Positions 4,742 to 6,143 of a DNA stretch of 6,143 bases are shown piece by piece; position 1 is the first letter of the stretch; each line of letters starts with the position of its first letter. The notes beneath the pieces are model-generated. The model made no database searches. It had not been told where the DNA came from and was given only the letters and a program-made list of their open reading frames with translations. Source of the DNA: Candidatus Sulfopaludibacter sp. SbA3 (GTDB lineage Bacteria; Acidobacteriota; Terriglobia; 20CM-2-55-15); assembly GCA_945861845.1 (NCBI GenBank), contig CAMAWS010000219.1:1-6143 (forward strand). Reading direction: 5' to 3'. The position numbers and the translations under genes were made by a program.

Positions 4742-5061
4742 TGAGCGCAGGAACACAGCTCCCGGAGGTACTCAAAACCGTAGATCCCTGTTCGATGGCT
4801 ATCGCTCCATTCGAAATTCAGGGCGTAGTGTCCGACGAGGTCGATCTTGCGGAACTCGAGGTCATCGGGAATGTGAATCGGCAGGATGATACGCATGCCG
4901 GTCATTTCGTCCTTGCACGACGCGCACGGGCACATGCCTCGAAGCATCGGCGCAAAAAGCCGCGTCTCATGCCCGTCACCCCACTGAATCATCAGCTCTC
5001 CGGGGCTCATTTTCTTGATTTTCGTAGGCGTGGTGGCCTGTGCCGATAGCGGCTCCGACAT
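4729..5061 (-). CDS. DUF971 (GBBH-like N-terminal domain) protein
   Basis: This is a 110-residue stand-alone DUF971 protein. DUF971 is related to the N-terminal metal-binding domain of gamma-butyrobetaine hydroxylase, and it is the C-terminal domain of plant HCF101. Visible are 'LMIQWGDGHETRLFAPMLRG' (23-42), a Cys cluster CPCASC (C44, C46, C49), 'DEMTGMRIILP' (51-61), 'VGHYALNFEWSDSHRTGIYG' (76-95) and a second cluster CSCAQC (C103, C105, C108). The paired C-x-C-x-x-C sets suggest metal (Zn or Fe-S) binding, which is an inference. The start at 5061 is supported by AGAGG (5074-5070) 8 nt upstream, while the open frame continues leftward into mrp only by chance. It lies 19 nt after mrp and overlaps ubiX by 13 nt. 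Context suggests help in Fe-S delivery by Mrp. Confidence 0.9.
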   Translation of the reverse strand: MSEPLSAQATTPTKIKKMSPGELMIQWGDGHETRLFAPMLRGMCPCASCKDEMTGMRIILPIHIPDDLEFRKIDLVGHYALNFEWSDSHRTGIYGFEYLRELCSCAQCKT

Positions 5062-5068
5062 CTGTTTT

Positions 5069-5074
5069 ACCTCT
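5069..5074 (-). promoter_or_regulatory. Ribosome binding site of the DUF971 gene
   Basis: AGAGGT on the minus strand lies in the 19-nt gap after the mrp stop, about 8 nt before ATG 5061. It decides this start against reading further upstream inside mrp. Confidence 0.65.
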
Positions 5075-5080
5075 GTACCG

Positions 5081-6143
5081 CTATTCCACTTCGAGAACCG
5101 GCGCGGCGTAACTTCGAATACTGATCTGGGCGGCCATCCTCTCCGTAATATCGCGGAGCATGCGGGAACTTGGCGCGTCGGGCAGCGCCAGGACGATCGG
5201 AGCGCCCATGTCCGACTGCGTCCTGATGGCCAGGTCCAGCGGAACTTCTCCCAGGAACGGAAGCTCCAGCTGCTCAGCTGCGCGGCGGCCGCCACCCTGG
5301 CCGAAAATGTAGTCCTTCGAGTCGCAGTGCGGGCAGATGTAATAACTCATGTTCTCGACGATGCCGAGAATCGGCACCTTCGTCTGCTGGAACATGCGCA
5401 GCGTCTTCATGGAAATTCTTAATCCAACATCCTGCGGCGTCGTGATGATCACGGCGCCCGTAAGCGGCACGGCCTGCGCAAGCGTGAGGTGCACATCGCC
5501 AGTACCGGGCGGCAGATCGACCAAGAGGTAGTCCAGTTCGCCCCAATCGACATCGAACAGGCATTGCTGGAGAGCCTTGTGGGCCATCGGTCCGCGCCAG
5601 ATAAGCGGCTGCTCGGACTTCACTAGCAAACCCATGGACATGAATTTCAAACCGGACGATTCCTGCGGAATCATCCGGTTTCCAACAGACTTGGGAGCCG
5701 TCTCAATACCCAGCATTATCGGCGTTGTCGGACCGTATATATCCCCATCGAGAAGACCGACTCGCGCACCCGCCTGCGCCAGGGCCACTGCCATGTTCAC
5801 GGCGACCGTCGATTTGCCAACGCCGCCCTTTCCGCTGCCGACGGCGACGATGTTGCGCACACCTTTGAGCGCCGTTTTATCGAGCTGTGGCGTCTGCCTC
5901 ACCTCTGCGGTCAACTTAAGGTCCACGCGCTGAACCCCCGGCAGAGCTTTTACCAGCGCAACTGCTTCGTCGCGCATCTGGTCCTTCACCGGGCAAGCTG
6001 GTGTCGTGAGATTCAGATCGAAGCTGACAACGCCATCCTCGATCTTCAGATTTCGAATGAAGCCGAGCGAAACGATGTCCTTGCGGAGATCCGGGTCCTG
6101 CACCCGCTTCAATACATCCAATACCTGCGTCTCGGTAACCGAA
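5081..6143 (-). CDS. mrp: Mrp/ApbC-type Fe-S carrier P-loop ATPase with N-terminal DUF59 (5' end off the right edge)
   Basis: Mrp (ApbC/NBP35/HCF101 family) binds a 4Fe-4S cluster at a dimer interface and passes it to target proteins. The visible part is 353 residues. The reading frame remains open to the window edge (S-V-T-E-T-Q-V-L-D-V-L), so the true start is outside; the in-frame TTG at 6121 is not the start. An N-terminal DUF59/MIP18-like domain (about 8-80) includes 'DPDLRKDIVSLGFI' and 'TTPACPVKD', with the conserved Cys near residue 50. The ATPase follows, with the deviant Walker A GKGGVGKST (about 104-112), 'LLDGDIYGP' switch I region, 'LLVDLPPGTGD' (about 206-216) and 'TTPQDV'. The cluster-ligand C-P-H-C is at about 270-273, in 'ENMSYYICPHCDSKDYIFG'. 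The DUF971 gene and ubiX follow in the same operon. Confidence 0.95.
   Translation of the reverse strand, partial: SVTETQVLDVLKRVQDPDLRKDIVSLGFIRNLKIEDGVVSFDLNLTTPACPVKDQMRDEAVALVKALPGVQRVDLKLTAEVRQTPQLDKTALKGVRNIVAVGSGKGGVGKSTVAVNMAVALAQAGARVGLLDGDIYGPTTPIMLGIETAPKSVGNRMIPQESSGLKFMSMGLLVKSEQPLIWRGPMAHKALQQCLFDVDWGELDYLLVDLPPGTGDVHLTLAQAVPLTGAVIITTPQDVGLRISMKTLRMFQQTKVPILGIVENMSYYICPHCDSKDYIFGQGGGRRAAEQLELPFLGEVPLDLAIRTQSDMGAPIVLALPDAPSSRMLRDITERMAAQISIRSYAAPVLEVE

Noticed and set aside
4110..4775. Minus-strand open frame of 221 codons overlapping ubiX in another frame
   Set aside because: It is His/Arg-rich out-of-frame translation of ubiX, whose conserved motifs fix the true frame.
5577..5933. 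Plus-strand open frame of 118 codons opposite mrp
   Set aside because: It is antisense to the Walker A region of Mrp and has no recognisable domain or start signal.

Overview
The window holds ordinary bacterial chromosomal genes on either side of a roughly 1 kb stretch of decayed toxin-antitoxin (TA) genes. Codon use, clear Shine-Dalgarno sites and tight minus-strand operons all say bacterium. The gene set suggests a soil-type, diderm-like lineage, possibly Acidobacteriota: a lipoprotein YejA-type peptide-binding protein, a ClpS of the 'EVDT-K-G' type, Mrp followed by a stand-alone DUF971 protein and UbiX, and DUF433/DUF5615 and HicAB remnants. The phylum is a low-confidence inference, because no rRNA or marker gene is present.

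Layout. (1) 1-2591, minus strand: a peptide ABC-importer operon, yejA-like binding lipoprotein followed by yejB-like permease. The two genes share an ATGA overlap, and the permease runs off the left edge. (2) 2592-2739: a short divergent intergenic region. (3) 2740-3069, plus strand: clpS, the N-degron adaptor of the Clp protease. (4) About 3091-4046: a graveyard of small TA genes. It contains a palindrome-rich repeat, a DUF5615 toxin cut off after about 18 residues, a DUF433 antitoxin without a proper start, a 38-residue RelE/ParE toxin stub on the opposite strand, an intact-looking hicB, and the last ~20 codons of its lost hicA partner. (5) 4172-6143, minus strand: the operon mrp (5' end off the right edge), DUF971 protein, ubiX. 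The genes are 19 nt apart or overlapping.

How the genes work together. YejA and YejB would form the capture and channel parts of a peptide importer whose second permease and ATPase should lie to the left. Mrp is an Fe-S carrier P-loop ATPase with an N-terminal DUF59 domain. Together with the DUF971 protein it reproduces, as two genes, the domain order of the plant chloroplast Fe-S scaffold HCF101. UbiX makes prenylated FMN for UbiD-type decarboxylases, and no ubiD is visible here. The TA fragments do not form a working module as read, and no new intact system is evident. The most interesting material is the mosaic of truncated TA genes, with sharp junctions beside palindromic repeat DNA.
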